Program-made: the position numbers and the translations under genes
The notes under the pieces: model-generated
Database searches by the model: none
What the model was told of the DNA's origin: nothing
Seen by the model: only the letters and a program-made list of their open reading frames with translations
Assembly (NCBI GenBank): GCA_021155205.1
Contig: JAJNPS010000016.1
Span: forward strand, 26,961-90,960
Length of the DNA stretch: 64,000 nucleotides
Origin: Rhodobacterales bacterium
GTDB lineage: Bacteria; Pseudomonadota; Alphaproteobacteria; Rhodobacterales; Rhodobacteraceae
Direction: 5' to 3'
Shown here: piece after piece, positions 34,389 through 43,020 of the stretch
Numbering within the stretch: position 1 is the stretch's first letter
Layout: each line of letters starts with the position of its first letter

Positions 34389-35038
34389 TGCATCACGTCA
34401 TCGGATACGCCGCCGCGCAACGCGATCTCGATCAGCGTGACCAGCGTTTCCCGGCGGGTGGTCAGGGACGGCGCCTCCAGCAACGCCTGTTTGTCCTCGG
34501 GGCTGAAAGGACACAGCATCGACAGGGAATTGATCAGAAGTTCCGGCTCCGCCTCGCTCAGGCTGGACCAATCGGTCGACAGTTCCATCGCCTGAAAGAA
34601 CCGGCCCAGAAGGTCAAGAAAGGCCTTGCGGTCAAGGCCGCCGTCCTGTTCTTCGCGCCCAAGGTCGCGGCTGAACGGAGTCCAGTCGACCAGACAGCGG
34701 CGATAGGGGGCAAAGCCCTGCACCTCGTCGCGTACGCGAAACCGCGACAAACCCGACAGCGTGATCATGTAGCGGCCGTCCTCGGTTTCCGAAAACCCCG
34801 TCAGCCGCCCCGCGCAACCGATCGCGTTCAGACGCTTTTCCTGTCCCTCGGGAACCTCGCGCGGCTGGATCATCCCGATCAGCCGATGCTTGGTCTTGAG
34901 GCAATCGTCGATCATCGCCAGATAGCGTGGTTCGAAAATGTGCAGCGGCAGTCGCGCCCTGGGCAAAAGCAGGGCCCCCGGCAAGGGAAAAATCGCAATC
35001 GTGTCGGGCAGGTCGCCATATTTGTCCATGACGCGCAT
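34385..35038 (-). CDS. LON-substrate-binding-domain protein
   Basis: Predicted 217-residue protein made of a single LON N-terminal (substrate-binding) domain without ATPase or protease parts. IAIFPLPGALLLPRARLPLHIFEPRYLAM is the domain signature, and GCAGRLTGFSETEDGRYMITLSG follows. ATG at 35038 is used, with AAAGGG 5 nt upstream; Met4 (35029) is also possible. It is operon-like with the Trm112 gene downstream (4-nt overlap) and the thioredoxin-TPR gene upstream (29 bp). Role unclear, perhaps an adaptor for protein quality control. Confidence 0.88.
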   Translation of the reverse strand: MRVMDKYGDLPDTIAIFPLPGALLLPRARLPLHIFEPRYLAMIDDCLKTKHRLIGMIQPREVPEGQEKRLNAIGCAGRLTGFSETEDGRYMITLSGLSRFRVRDEVQGFAPYRRCLVDWTPFSRDLGREEQDGGLDRKAFLDLLGRFFQAMELSTDWSSLSEAEPELLINSLSMLCPFSPEDKQALLEAPSLTTRRETLVTLIEIALRGGVSDDVMQ

Positions 35039-35067
35039 CTAGCCCTTTCGCTGTCCCGGGACAGGGG

Positions 35068-35988
35068 TCAGGTGAATATCATCGATGATAACCGCCGACG
35101 GCCTTTGAGGACAATCGGGTCCTGCGGCTTCAGCGCCTCGAAGATGATGAAAAGCTGCGCCTTGGCCGCTCCGTCGTTCCAGTCACGGTCCAGCCGGAAC
35201 AGGTCCAGGAGAACATCGACCGCCTCCTCCACCTTGCCTGCGGCATGCAGGGCGGTCGCAAGGTCGAACCGGGCCTGCCGGTCGGCGGGATCGGCCGCAA
35301 CGCGGACACGCAGCGCGTCTTCGGGTCCGGCATTGGCCGCCTGCCGCGCCAGTTCGATCTGGGCGCGGGCGGCCTCGATCTCTTTTGCGCCTGCGATGGC
35401 GGGCGGGACGGCACCGAGAAACGCCTCGGCCTGATCAATGTCGCCAAGGGCCAGATAGCTGCGTACCAGACCGCCATAGGCGGCGGCATTGCCCGCATCC
35501 TCGGTCAGGATCGCGGCAAATGTTTCGGCGGCATCCGCGACCGCCCCCTGGTCCAGCATCTCTTCGGCGGCAAGAAGCGCATCTGCCAGACCGCCATCAC
35601 CGCCAAGGGCGCCGACGCGCTCGATGAACTTCCTGACCTCGGATCCCGGCAGCGCGCCCTGAAAGCCATCGACCGGCTGGCCCTGCCAGAAGGCATAAAC
35701 CGTAGGGATCGACTGGATGCGCAGTTGCGCCGAAATCTGCGGGTTGCGGTCCACGTCGATCTTGACCAGGCGGACCTTGCCCTTGGCCGCCTTGACCTCG
35801 GCCTCCAGCGCCGGGGTCAGGGTCTTGCAGGGACCGCACCAGGTCGCCCAGAAGTCGACGATGACCGGCACCTCGCGGCTGGCCTCGATCACGTCGGCCA
35901 AAAAACTGGCTTCGGTGCCGTCCCTGATCAGATCTGCCGCCGGCGCACCTGGCTCATCCAAACCGAGCATCGCGTCCCTCGCTGCCAT
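35068..35988 (-). CDS. thioredoxin-domain TPR protein (CnoX/YbbN-like)
   Basis: Predicted 306-residue protein with an N-terminal thioredoxin domain (about 25-130; FWATWCGPCK with Cys51 and Cys54) and a C-terminal TPR-like helical half (about 140-300). This architecture is that of CnoX/YbbN, a redox chaperone which hands substrates to GroEL. The intact CGPC suggests redox activity, unlike the SxxC form of E. coli YbbN. It heads an apparent minus-strand operon with the LON-domain and Trm112 genes. Confidence 0.88.
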   Translation of the reverse strand: MAARDAMLGLDEPGAPAADLIRDGTEASFLADVIEASREVPVIVDFWATWCGPCKTLTPALEAEVKAAKGKVRLVKIDVDRNPQISAQLRIQSIPTVYAFWQGQPVDGFQGALPGSEVRKFIERVGALGGDGGLADALLAAEEMLDQGAVADAAETFAAILTEDAGNAAAYGGLVRSYLALGDIDQAEAFLGAVPPAIAGAKEIEAARAQIELARQAANAGPEDALRVRVAADPADRQARFDLATALHAAGKVEEAVDVLLDLFRLDRDWNDGAAKAQLFIIFEALKPQDPIVLKGRRRLSSMIFT

Positions 35989-36048
35989 AACACTCCGGCC
36001 CTATATGGCGATTTGGGGTTGAAAGGCCAAGGGGGCGTTTCGTCCGCG

Positions 36049-36837
36049 CTAGAGGTCAAATGTCGCAAAGACCGGCGCGTGGTCCGAGGGCTGGTCCCAG
36101 CCGCGCGTCGCGCGCAGGATGCGGCTGGCATGGGCAGCCCCGGCAATGTCGGGCGTGGCCCAGACATGATCAAGCCGCCGGCCCTTGTCGGCGGCATGCC
36201 AGTCGGCGGACCGATAGCTCCACCAACTGTACAGCAGACCGTCGGGAATGTCCTTGCGCGTGATGTCCACCCAGGAACCGGCCTCTTGTGCCGCCGCCAG
36301 GTGGTCGACCTCGATCGGGGTGTGGCTGACGATCTTCAACAACTGCCTGTGCGACCAGACATCGTCGGGACGCGGCGCGATGTTGAGATCGCCGACGAGA
36401 ATGGACCGGCGCGGCGCATCGGCACGAAAGGCGTCCCGCATTTCGGTCAGGAAATCCAGTTTCTGGCCGAATTTCTCGTTCTCGGCGCGATCGGGGATGT
36501 CGCCGCCTGCGGGCACATAGACGTTGTGGATGACGACGCCGTTTTCCAGCGCGGCCGCGACATGGCGGGCATGCCCAAGCGTGGCATAGTCGGTGGACCC
36601 TGCATCGACGATCGGCAGCCTGGACAGGATGGCAACGCCGTTATAGCCCTTTTGCCCGCGTGCCACGAGGTAGCGATACCCCAGCGCGACAAAGATGTCG
36701 GTCGGGAAAAGATCGACCGGCGTCTTGCATTCCTGCAGACACAGGATGTCGGGGGCCTCGTCCGTCAGGAGTCTGGCAACCAGTGCAGACCGCAACCGGA
36801 CAGAATTGATGTTCCAGGTGGCAAGGGTAAAGGTCAT
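36049..36837 (-). CDS. xth: exodeoxyribonuclease III
   Basis: Predicted 262-residue AP endonuclease/3'-5' exonuclease of base-excision repair. WNINSVR at 8-14 (Asn10), LQECK with metal-binding Glu36, VGDLNIAP, and the C-terminal SDHAPV catalytic motif are all present. The length is normal. It lies between the thioredoxin gene (60 bp downstream) and the flagellar locus (fliL stop 115 bp away). No operon partner is obvious. Confidence 0.94.
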   Translation of the reverse strand: MTFTLATWNINSVRLRSALVARLLTDEAPDILCLQECKTPVDLFPTDIFVALGYRYLVARGQKGYNGVAILSRLPIVDAGSTDYATLGHARHVAAALENGVVIHNVYVPAGGDIPDRAENEKFGQKLDFLTEMRDAFRADAPRRSILVGDLNIAPRPDDVWSHRQLLKIVSHTPIEVDHLAAAQEAGSWVDITRKDIPDGLLYSWWSYRSADWHAADKGRRLDHVWATPDIAGAAHASRILRATRGWDQPSDHAPVFATFDL

Positions 36838-36951
36838 CCGGCGTCTCCTGCCTGCAAGGGGAGGGTCAGGTTACGCCGCAACTTGGCTGTTCTCAAGGCG
36901 GCATACGCAGGCTGGTCGGTCGGATCCCTGCGTGCGATCAGGGATGCAGGA

Positions 36952-37485
36952 TCAGGTATCCTGCCGCGCGATGTCCACGATCAGCACGTCCGTCACGGTG
37001 TCGCCCAACGTCCGCTGCGCGATTTCCAACAGGGCTTGGCGCAGCACGACAAGGTTCGACCCGTCCGTGAAAGTGCCGCGAAATCCGCCTGCATTCGCAT
37101 GGTCGAACAGCACCTGCAGGAACACATCCCGCAGTTTCGGTTCGCGCGCATAGACGGCCTCGGTCGATCCCGGCGCGACCTCCAGGCTCAGCGACAGGAT
37201 CACCATCGCGACAACCGCGCCGTTTTCCACCACGGGTACGACAAACTGGTTGTTCAGCTTGACATATTCCGGCTGGCCTTCGCTCTGCCCGGCCTCGGTG
37301 GTTTTCGCCGGGGTCGGTTCCTTTCCACCGGCTGCCGCAGGGTCGGCGGCCTTGGCGGTAGCCCCGTCGCTTGTGGATGGCTTGCCGTTGGCTGCGCCCT
37401 CCGCATCCGGGCGCAGATAAAGACCTGCGCCAGCACCAAGTGCAGGTCCTGCCAGGGCAAGGATGACGGGAACAATCTTTTTCAT
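36952..37485 (-). CDS. fliL: flagellar basal-body protein FliL
   Basis: Predicted 177-residue membrane protein. Residues 1-25 are one hydrophobic anchor, followed by a Pro/Ala-rich linker (about 30-70) and a C-terminal domain (YVKLNNQFVVPVV, LRDVFLQVLFDHANAGGF, LLEIAQRTLGDTVTDVLIVDI) of FliL type. FliL rings the stator around the rod and supports torque. It is the last gene of the leftward flagellar run, 9 bp after flgH. No mot genes follow it here. Confidence 0.85.
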   Translation of the reverse strand: MKKIVPVILALAGPALGAGAGLYLRPDAEGAANGKPSTSDGATAKAADPAAAGGKEPTPAKTTEAGQSEGQPEYVKLNNQFVVPVVENGAVVAMVILSLSLEVAPGSTEAVYAREPKLRDVFLQVLFDHANAGGFRGTFTDGSNLVVLRQALLEIAQRTLGDTVTDVLIVDIARQDT

Positions 37486-37494
37486 GGCCGGGCG

Positions 37495-38214
37495 TCAGAA
37501 CGGCAGCAGGACATCGGCGACCTGCTGGCCATAGCGCGGTTGCTGGACATCGGTGATCTGGCCCCGACCGCCATAGGATATCCGGGCGCCGGCGATCTTG
37601 TCATAGGTGATCTCGTTCTTGCGCGAGACATCGACCGGACGCACATAACCCGTCACGATCAGTTCGCGCAGTTCAAAGTTGACCCGCACCTCCTGCTGGC
37701 CCTCGATCCGCAGGACGCCGTTCGGCAGTTCCTCGACCACCGTGGCCGCGACCCGCAGCGTCAGCTTTTCGTTGCGCGACACCGATCCGTTGCCCTTGAA
37801 GGTCGATGTGGCACTGGTGTCGACCGCGTCGGCCATGGCGGCCCCCGCGGGCAGGGCGTTGTCGATCCGCTCCGGCAGCCCCAGCAACGAGGGGATTTTC
37901 ATCTTTTCCGACCCGCTGCGGCTGCGCCCGGTGGAGTTCGAAATTTCGGCTCTGTCGTCGATCTCGATCACCACGGTCAGGATGTCGCCGCGCTGCGTTG
38001 CGCGCCGGTCGCCGAACAGCGATGCCCGTCCCGCCGTCCAAAGCGACGAGTCGTCGGATGGCGCGTCGGGATCGGCAGTGTCCGGCAGCCCGCCGGAATA
38101 CATCGCATTGAACTGATAGCCGCCCTCAAGCGGCGTGAAGTCCGGTGACTTGCCAACCTGATCAAGGCGAGCGCAGCCTGCCAGAAGCAGCGTGAGAGCA
38201 AGGAGAAAACGCAT
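37495..38214 (-). CDS. flgH: flagellar L-ring protein FlgH
   Basis: Outer-membrane lipoprotein that forms the L-ring bushing. The 239-residue product from 38214 (AAAAGGA upstream) has lipobox LLAGC with Cys15, SLWTAGRASLFGDRRATQRGDILTVVIE and NEKLTLRVAATVVEELPNGVLRIEG, clear FlgH segments. An earlier in-frame ATG (38235) would overlap flgA. The frame continues far upstream across flgA, which is not real. It is followed by fliL and preceded by flgA, whose stop lies 18 bp inside. Confidence 0.93.
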   Translation of the reverse strand: MRFLLALTLLLAGCARLDQVGKSPDFTPLEGGYQFNAMYSGGLPDTADPDAPSDDSSLWTAGRASLFGDRRATQRGDILTVVIEIDDRAEISNSTGRSRSGSEKMKIPSLLGLPERIDNALPAGAAMADAVDTSATSTFKGNGSVSRNEKLTLRVAATVVEELPNGVLRIEGQQEVRVNFELRELIVTGYVRPVDVSRKNEITYDKIAGARISYGGRGQITDVQQPRYGQQVADVLLPF

Positions 38215-38231
38215 GGACAATCCTTTTCCTG

Positions 38232-38642
38232 TCATGGCGTGACCCGCACCGATCCATCGGGCGCGATCTGGCCGGACATCGTGCTGCGCGAGGCGATGTT
38301 CATCACCTGTACCGTGTCGCCGACGCCGCCCCGCCCAAGCGCGCGACCGTCGGCAGAAATGGTCAATCCGCCGCGCGTGAACACCAGTGTGACCAACTGG
38401 TTGCGGTCGATGATGGCGGCGGGACCGATGGCATCGGGCGTGATCGGGCGGCCTGCATAGATCGCGACGCGTGCCTCCAGCCCGATTGCGGCTTCGATCG
38501 AGGTCAGCGCGCCGGGGATGGCGGCGGCCACCAGCGTCATGTCTGCCGGTGCAAGGATGGACTGCGCGCGGATCGTGCGGGTCGCGACCAGGCTTTCGGC
38601 CAGCGCGGGCAGCGGCAGGATCAGGAACAAAAGCCGCCACAT
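38232..38642 (-). CDS. flgA: flagellar P-ring formation chaperone FlgA
   Basis: Predicted 136-residue periplasmic chaperone for P-ring assembly, with a signal peptide (about 1-15, ending ALA). LVATRTIRAQSILAPADMTLVAA and GPAAIIDRNQLVTLVFTRGGLTIS match the SAF-domain core. It is shorter than the E. coli FlgA (about 220), as usual in roseobacters. Its ATG overlaps the flgG stop by one base (TGATG). The P-ring protein gene flgI that it serves is not in the window. Confidence 0.9.
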   Translation of the reverse strand: MWRLLFLILPLPALAESLVATRTIRAQSILAPADMTLVAAAIPGALTSIEAAIGLEARVAIYAGRPITPDAIGPAAIIDRNQLVTLVFTRGGLTISADGRALGRGGVGDTVQVMNIASRSTMSGQIAPDGSVRVTP

Positions 38643-39430
38643 CAGCGCAACTGCGTGGTAGCCGACAGCATCTGGTCGGCGGCGGTGATCACCTTGGCGT
38701 TCAGCTCATACCCGCGCTGGGCCTTGATCAGTTCCGTGACCTCGCGCACGGAATCGACGGAACTGTCCTCAAGATAGCCCTGCCGCAGCACGCCCAGGCC
38801 ATCGAGGCCCGGCGCGCCCGTCAGCGCCGCACCCGACGCCGACGTTTCCAGGTAAAGGTTCGATCCCATCGCCTCCAGCCCCTTTTCGTTGGTAAACCCC
38901 GTCAGTGTCAGTTGCCCCAAAAGCTGCGGGTCAACCTGACCGTTGAAGGTCGCGTAGATGTCGCCGTTGGGGCTGATCGTCAGAGTGCGCGCGTCGGACG
39001 GGATGGTGATGCCGGGTGCGACAGGATAGCCGTCCGACGTCACGATCTGACCATCGGCGGACCGCTTCAGTGCGCCGTCGCGGGTATAGGCCGCACCGCC
39101 CGAGGGCAGCGTCACCTCGATATAGCCGCGCCCTTCGATCATCACGTCAAGATCGCCGCTGGTCTGGATCGGCCCGCCTTGTGCCAGCATCACCGACACC
39201 GAGGTCGGCCGCACGCCCATGCCAAGCTGGACACCGGTCGGCAGCACTGTTCCATCCGCCGCCGAAATCGTGCCGGGGGCCGACAGTTGCTGATAGTGCA
39301 GGTCGGCAAATTCGGCGCGGCGGGCATTGTAGCCCGTGGTCGACATGTTGGCGAGGTTGTTCGACACCACGTCAACCCGCATCTGCTGCGCCGCCATGCC
39401 GGAGGCTGCGATCTGTAACGCCTTCATCAC
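38642..39430 (-). CDS. flgG: flagellar distal rod protein FlgG
   Basis: Distal rod subunit, 262 residues (or 261 from the second Met). MKALQIAASGMAAQQMRVDVVSNNLANMSTTGYNARRAEF is the classic N terminus, and LEDSSVDSVREVTELIKAQRGYELNAKVI the C-terminal flagellar basal-body domain. The LEDSNV-type C-terminal repeat is seen in both FlgG and FlgF. It lies 6 bp after flgF and overlaps flgA by 1 nt. Confidence 0.95.
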   Translation of the reverse strand: MMKALQIAASGMAAQQMRVDVVSNNLANMSTTGYNARRAEFADLHYQQLSAPGTISAADGTVLPTGVQLGMGVRPTSVSVMLAQGGPIQTSGDLDVMIEGRGYIEVTLPSGGAAYTRDGALKRSADGQIVTSDGYPVAPGITIPSDARTLTISPNGDIYATFNGQVDPQLLGQLTLTGFTNEKGLEAMGSNLYLETSASGAALTGAPGLDGLGVLRQGYLEDSSVDSVREVTELIKAQRGYELNAKVITAADQMLSATTQLR

Positions 39431-39436
39431 GCTCTC

Positions 39437-40147
39437 CTATCGGCCAAGGGTCTGGATGACGCCGCGGACGCGTTCGTCCTCGGCCTCGAGGAATTTCTGT
39501 CCCATCTCATAGCTGCGCTGAACCTGGATCATGCGGGCGACCTCCGAGACGGGCTCGACGTTGCTGTCCTCAAGGAAGCCCTGCATCACGACCCCGGCTT
39601 GTGCCGGTTCCACGCCCGATGCGCTGAACAGAGTGCCGGACTGGTGGCGCAGCGAATTGGGGTCGGTCGGCTGCCATAGCCCGATCTGGGCCACCGGCGT
39701 GCCGTCCGCCGACATCGTGCCGTCCTTGCCGATCGCGACGGATCTGGCCCCCGGCGGCACAAAGACCGGCGCGCCGCCCGCATCCAGCAAGCGGTTGCCG
39801 TCCATGGTGACAAGTTCACCTTCCGGCGACGGGGTAAAGCTGCCCGCGCGGGTCAGGCGTTCGCCTTGCGGCGTCTCGATCAGGAAAAACCCGTCACCCT
39901 GAATCGCCAGGTCAAACGTCCCGCCGGTCTGTGACAGCCCCGCCTGTGACAGGTCGATCTGCCGCCCGCTGGCCCGCGCCATCGACAGCGAGGGATCGCC
40001 CTCCATCTGGCGAACATATTCAGAGAAGATCACCCCTTCGCGCCGGAACCCGGTGGTCGAGATGTTGGCGATGTTGTTCGCGACCGTCTGCATTTCGCGC
40101 ATCAGGCCTGACTGGCGGGTCAAGGTCGTGTAACCTGCGGCTTCCAT
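39437..40147 (-). CDS. flgF: flagellar proximal rod protein FlgF
   Basis: Predicted 236-residue rod subunit. NNIANISTTGFRREGVIFSE near residue 25 and GFLEDSNVEPVSEVARMIQVQRSYEM near the C terminus place it in the FlgF/FlgG family; the central domain differs from FlgG and its position before flgG supports FlgF. The start at 40147 has GGGAGG upstream and overlaps nothing; starting at 40162 would overlap fliQ. Confidence 0.93.
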   Translation of the reverse strand: MEAAGYTTLTRQSGLMREMQTVANNIANISTTGFRREGVIFSEYVRQMEGDPSLSMARASGRQIDLSQAGLSQTGGTFDLAIQGDGFFLIETPQGERLTRAGSFTPSPEGELVTMDGNRLLDAGGAPVFVPPGARSVAIGKDGTMSADGTPVAQIGLWQPTDPNSLRHQSGTLFSASGVEPAQAGVVMQGFLEDSNVEPVSEVARMIQVQRSYEMGQKFLEAEDERVRGVIQTLGR

Positions 40148-40148
40148 C

Positions 40149-40415
40149 TTAGCCTCCCGCAATCAAAGGAATGATTTCGTTGGCGAAAAAGTTGACAAGG
40201 GTCGAGGTCATGAAGCTCATCGAAAGCCAGAACACGCCCAGCATCGCCGCAACCTTTGGCACAAAGGTCAGTGTCATTTCCTGCACCGAGGTCAGCGCCT
40301 GAAAAAGACCCACCACGACACCGGCCACCAGCGCCACGATCAGCAACGGGGCCGAGATTATCACCGCGATCCACAGCCCGTGGCGCAACGTGTCAAAGAT
40401 CAGATCCTGTGACAT
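40149..40415 (-). CDS. fliQ: flagellar export-gate protein FliQ
   Basis: Predicted 88-residue inner-membrane protein with two hydrophobic helices (about 15-40 and 50-75). The sequence LWIAVIISAPLLIVALVAGVVVGLFQALTSVQEMTLTFVPK is a standard FliQ pattern. FliQ builds the export gate with FliP and FliR, neither of which is in this window. It overlaps fliE by 1 nt and precedes flgF by 1 bp. Confidence 0.93.
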   Translation of the reverse strand: MSQDLIFDTLRHGLWIAVIISAPLLIVALVAGVVVGLFQALTSVQEMTLTFVPKVAAMLGVFWLSMSFMTSTLVNFFANEIIPLIAGG

Positions 40416-40699
40416 CAGACCGGCATCCGCAGGATTTCCTGATAGGCCTCGACGACCCGGTCGCGCACCGTGGCGACCGTCTCCACCGCCAGTTGCGACG
40501 AAGCGAGCGCCTGCACCAGCGCCTGCGGATCGGCCCCGCCCGTCATCGCGGCGCGGGCGGTCTGTTCGTGGCTTTGCAGCGCCTCGGCAAAATTCTGCGC
40601 CATGGCGCCGAATTTGGACTCCGCACCGCCGGATTTCGGGGTCGCGGCGGTCTTTCCTTGCGCATAGGTCTGCGTGGCGAGGGATGTTCTGATGTCCAT
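40415..40699 (-). CDS. fliE: flagellar hook-basal body protein FliE
   Basis: Predicted 94-residue MS-ring/rod junction protein. FGAMAQNFAEALQSHEQTARAAMTGGADPQALVQALASSQLAVETVATVRDRVVEAYQEILRMPV is the standard C-terminal FliE helix. It lies 12 bp after flgC and overlaps fliQ by 1 nt, so it is co-translated with the gate gene. Confidence 0.94.
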   Translation of the reverse strand: MDIRTSLATQTYAQGKTAATPKSGGAESKFGAMAQNFAEALQSHEQTARAAMTGGADPQALVQALASSQLAVETVATVRDRVVEAYQEILRMPV

Positions 40700-40711
40700 G
40701 ATGCGGCCTTT

Positions 40712-41092
40712 CTAGCGGCGCAAGAGGTCGAACAGGCTTTGCGTCATCTGGCGCGCCTGGTCGAAAATCCGAAGGTTGGCGTCATAGCTGCGCTGCGCCT
40801 CGCGGGCGTCGGCGATCTCGATCACCAGATCGACGTTGGAGCCGTCATAGAATCCGGTCGCATCTGCCAGCGGGTGACCGGGCGCATAGATGCGCTGCAG
40901 TTCGGTCTGGTCCAGCGTCACATCGCCCGCGACAACGCGACCCGTGTCCATCTCTTCGTCAAAACTGATGACCTTGCGCCGATAGCCGGGGGTGTCGGCA
41001 TTGGCGATGTTTTCCGAGACATGGCGCAGGCGCGTGGCCTGCGCCTGCATCCCCGAGGCGGCAAAAGACAACGATGTCAAAAGGTCTGCCAT
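40712..41092 (-). CDS. flgC: flagellar basal-body rod protein FlgC
   Basis: Proximal rod protein of 126 residues. LLTSLSFAASGMQAQATRLRHVSENIANADTPGYRRKVISF is the rod N-terminal signature and DLVIEIADAREAQRSYDANLRIFDQARQMTQSLFDLLRR the C-terminal helix. Three bp separate its start from the flgB stop, giving a flgB-flgC unit. Confidence 0.95.
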   Translation of the reverse strand: MADLLTSLSFAASGMQAQATRLRHVSENIANADTPGYRRKVISFDEEMDTGRVVAGDVTLDQTELQRIYAPGHPLADATGFYDGSNVDLVIEIADAREAQRSYDANLRIFDQARQMTQSLFDLLRR

Positions 41093-41095
41093 GGA

Positions 41096-41479
41096 TTACT
41101 TTCGCCCCAGGCTGGCGCGGATCACGTCCGACGTGGCGCGGTAGATCGCCAGCGCCATCTCGTGACTTTGTCGCGCCTCGACCGATTTCACCATCTCCAG
41201 TTCCAAGGAGACGGTGTTGCCGTTCGGGGCGGCCGATCCGCCGGAAAAGATCGGTTCCACGGGGGTCGCGCCGTCCGGCGCCCCAAGATGACGCGCGCGG
41301 GTCGCGCGCATCGCCAGACCATCGTTCGCGGCATAGGTCTGCGCAAAATCCGGCAGGTCACGGGCCTTGTAGCCCGGCGTGTCGGCATTGGCGACATTCC
41401 GGGCGATCACGCCCAGCCGCGCACCGGCATTGGCGGCAAGCGATTGCGCCATGCGCGTGAGTTCGAGTTTTTCAAACAT
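41096..41479 (-). CDS. flgB: flagellar basal-body rod protein FlgB
   Basis: Most proximal rod protein, 127 residues. It has the NANVANADTPGYKARDLPDF-type motif (here NVANADTPGYKARD near residue 30) and ends with a helix-forming segment (SHEMALAIYRATSDVIRASLGRK). It is the first gene of the leftward rod operon, divergent from fliI across 85 bp that carry two GATTC sites. Confidence 0.94.
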   Translation of the reverse strand: MFEKLELTRMAQSLAANAGARLGVIARNVANADTPGYKARDLPDFAQTYAANDGLAMRATRARHLGAPDGATPVEPIFSGGSAAPNGNTVSLELEMVKSVEARQSHEMALAIYRATSDVIRASLGRK

Positions 41480-41564
41480 CAGGGATTCTCCCGCTGATCA
41501 GCTTCACCAAGGCTTAAGAGTGATTCCTTTAGAAAGCGTAATTGCGGAACAAAGGGAGAATTCA
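41480..41564. promoter_or_regulatory. divergent flgB/fliI promoter region with GANTC sites
   Basis: The 85-bp gap contains GATTC at 41484-41488 and 41522-41526 and a TTAAGAG half-site next to the second. AGGGAGAA precedes the fliI start at 41565. In Caulobacter-type regulation, GANTC methylation and CtrA binding control flagellar genes; here a full TTAA-N7-TTAA CtrA box was not found, so CtrA control is only a suggestion. Confidence 0.45.
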
Positions 41565-42887
41565 ATGGGCGGTCTTGTCGATGGTCTGCGGGGCCGGATC
41601 GCCCGGATCAACCCGTCCGTCCGGGTCGGGCGGGTCAGCGAGGTCGGTCGCGGGACGCTGACGGTGCAGGGCCTTTCCGGGGTCGCGACGCTGGGCGACC
41701 GGGTCGATGTCGCGGCGCGGACGGGCCGGTTTTCGGGCGAGGTGCTGCGTCTGACCCGGGACGGGCTGACCATCCTGCCCGATTCTGCAGCCGAAGGTGT
41801 CGCCATCGGTGATGCGGTCGACCTGCTGGGCGCGGCGGAACTTGCACCGGACAATTCGTGGATCGGACGCATCATCGACCCCTTTGGTCGTCCGCTTGAT
41901 GGTCGCCCGCTTGGGTCCGGGGTGGTCATGCGCAGGGTGCGTGCGCCGGCCCCGGCAGCGGCGACGCGGAACCGCCTTGGGGCAAGACTGGATACCGGGA
42001 TTGCGGTGTTCGACACGCTTTTGCCCCTCGTGCGCGGGCAGCGGATCGGTCTCTTTGCAGGGTCTGGCGTCGGTAAATCCTCGCTTCTGGCCAAGTTCGC
42101 GCAACGGGTCGAGGCGGATGTCGTGGTCATCGCGCTGATCGGCGAACGGGGGCGCGAACTGCGGGAGTTTACCGAACGCACGCTCGGGCCCGCCGGCATG
42201 GCGCGGTCGGTCGTCATCACCGCGACGTCGGACCAGTCGCCATTGATCCGCCGGCAATGCGCGCTTGCCGCGATCACCGTGGCGGAACATTTCCGCGACC
42301 AGGGCCTGCAGGTCCTGTTTCTTGCCGACAGCATCACCCGCTTTGCCGAAGCCCATCGCGAAGTGGCGCTGGCCGCAGGCGAAACGGCGGCCCTGCGCGG
42401 CTATCCGCCATCCCTCTCGCCCGCGATCATGGGGCTGGCCGAACGTACCGGGCCGGGGCCGCAGGGCAAGGGCGACATCACGGCGGTCTTTTCGGTGCTG
42501 GTGGCAGGGTCGGACATGGAGGAACCCGTGGCCGACATCCTGCGCGGCGTCCTCGACGGGCATGTCGTGATGGACCGCAAGGTCGCCGAACGCGGGCGGT
42601 TTCCGGCCATTGATCTGCTCAGGTCCGTGTCGCGCAGCCTGCCCGAAGCAGCGGATGACGACGAGAACAAGCTGATCACCGAGGCGCGGCGGCTTCTGGG
42701 CGCGTGGGACCGGGCGGAACTGATGATTCAGGCCGGGCTCTACGCCAGCGGGTCGGATGCCGTAGTCGACCAGGCGATCAAGGTCTGGCCCGCACTGGAT
42801 GCGTTTCTGGCCGAGGATGCGCCCGTTGACGGGGTCGCAGGCAGTTTCCGGCGGCTGGCCGAGACGTTGCAAGCCGGGCGCAGATAG
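41565..42887 (+). CDS. fliI: flagellum-specific ATPase FliI
   Basis: Export ATPase of the type III flagellar secretion system, 440 residues from 41565 (AGGGAGAA upstream). Walker A is AGSGVGKSSLL (about 162-172), VVIALIGERGRELREF follows, and SYPPSLSPAIMGLAERTG is the catalytic region. The longer frame beginning at 41379 overlaps flgB and is not real. FliH, its usual regulator, is not adjacent. It is the only rightward gene between two leftward flagellar groups. Confidence 0.94.
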   Translation: MGGLVDGLRGRIARINPSVRVGRVSEVGRGTLTVQGLSGVATLGDRVDVAARTGRFSGEVLRLTRDGLTILPDSAAEGVAIGDAVDLLGAAELAPDNSWIGRIIDPFGRPLDGRPLGSGVVMRRVRAPAPAAATRNRLGARLDTGIAVFDTLLPLVRGQRIGLFAGSGVGKSSLLAKFAQRVEADVVVIALIGERGRELREFTERTLGPAGMARSVVITATSDQSPLIRRQCALAAITVAEHFRDQGLQVLFLADSITRFAEAHREVALAAGETAALRGYPPSLSPAIMGLAERTGPGPQGKGDITAVFSVLVAGSDMEEPVADILRGVLDGHVVMDRKVAERGRFPAIDLLRSVSRSLPEAADDDENKLITEARRLLGAWDRAELMIQAGLYASGSDAVVDQAIKVWPALDAFLAEDAPVDGVAGSFRRLAETLQAGRR

Positions 42888-43020
42888 AGCCTAGTCGGCA
42901 CGATCCGAAACTGATGTCTGGCGATGCCAGCGCGTCAACGCGGGGCCAGCGTTTTGCGGGGCCCTGATGTACGGCGGACGCGCCTTTCCCTGTCGCGCAG
43001 GAACAGTTCGCCCGGGCCGG

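Noticed and set aside
35245..38148. A 967-codon open frame on the plus strand across cnoX-like, xth, fliL and flgH genes
   Set aside because: It runs antisense to four well-supported genes, has low-complexity content and no recognisable family; it is a GC-rich shadow frame.
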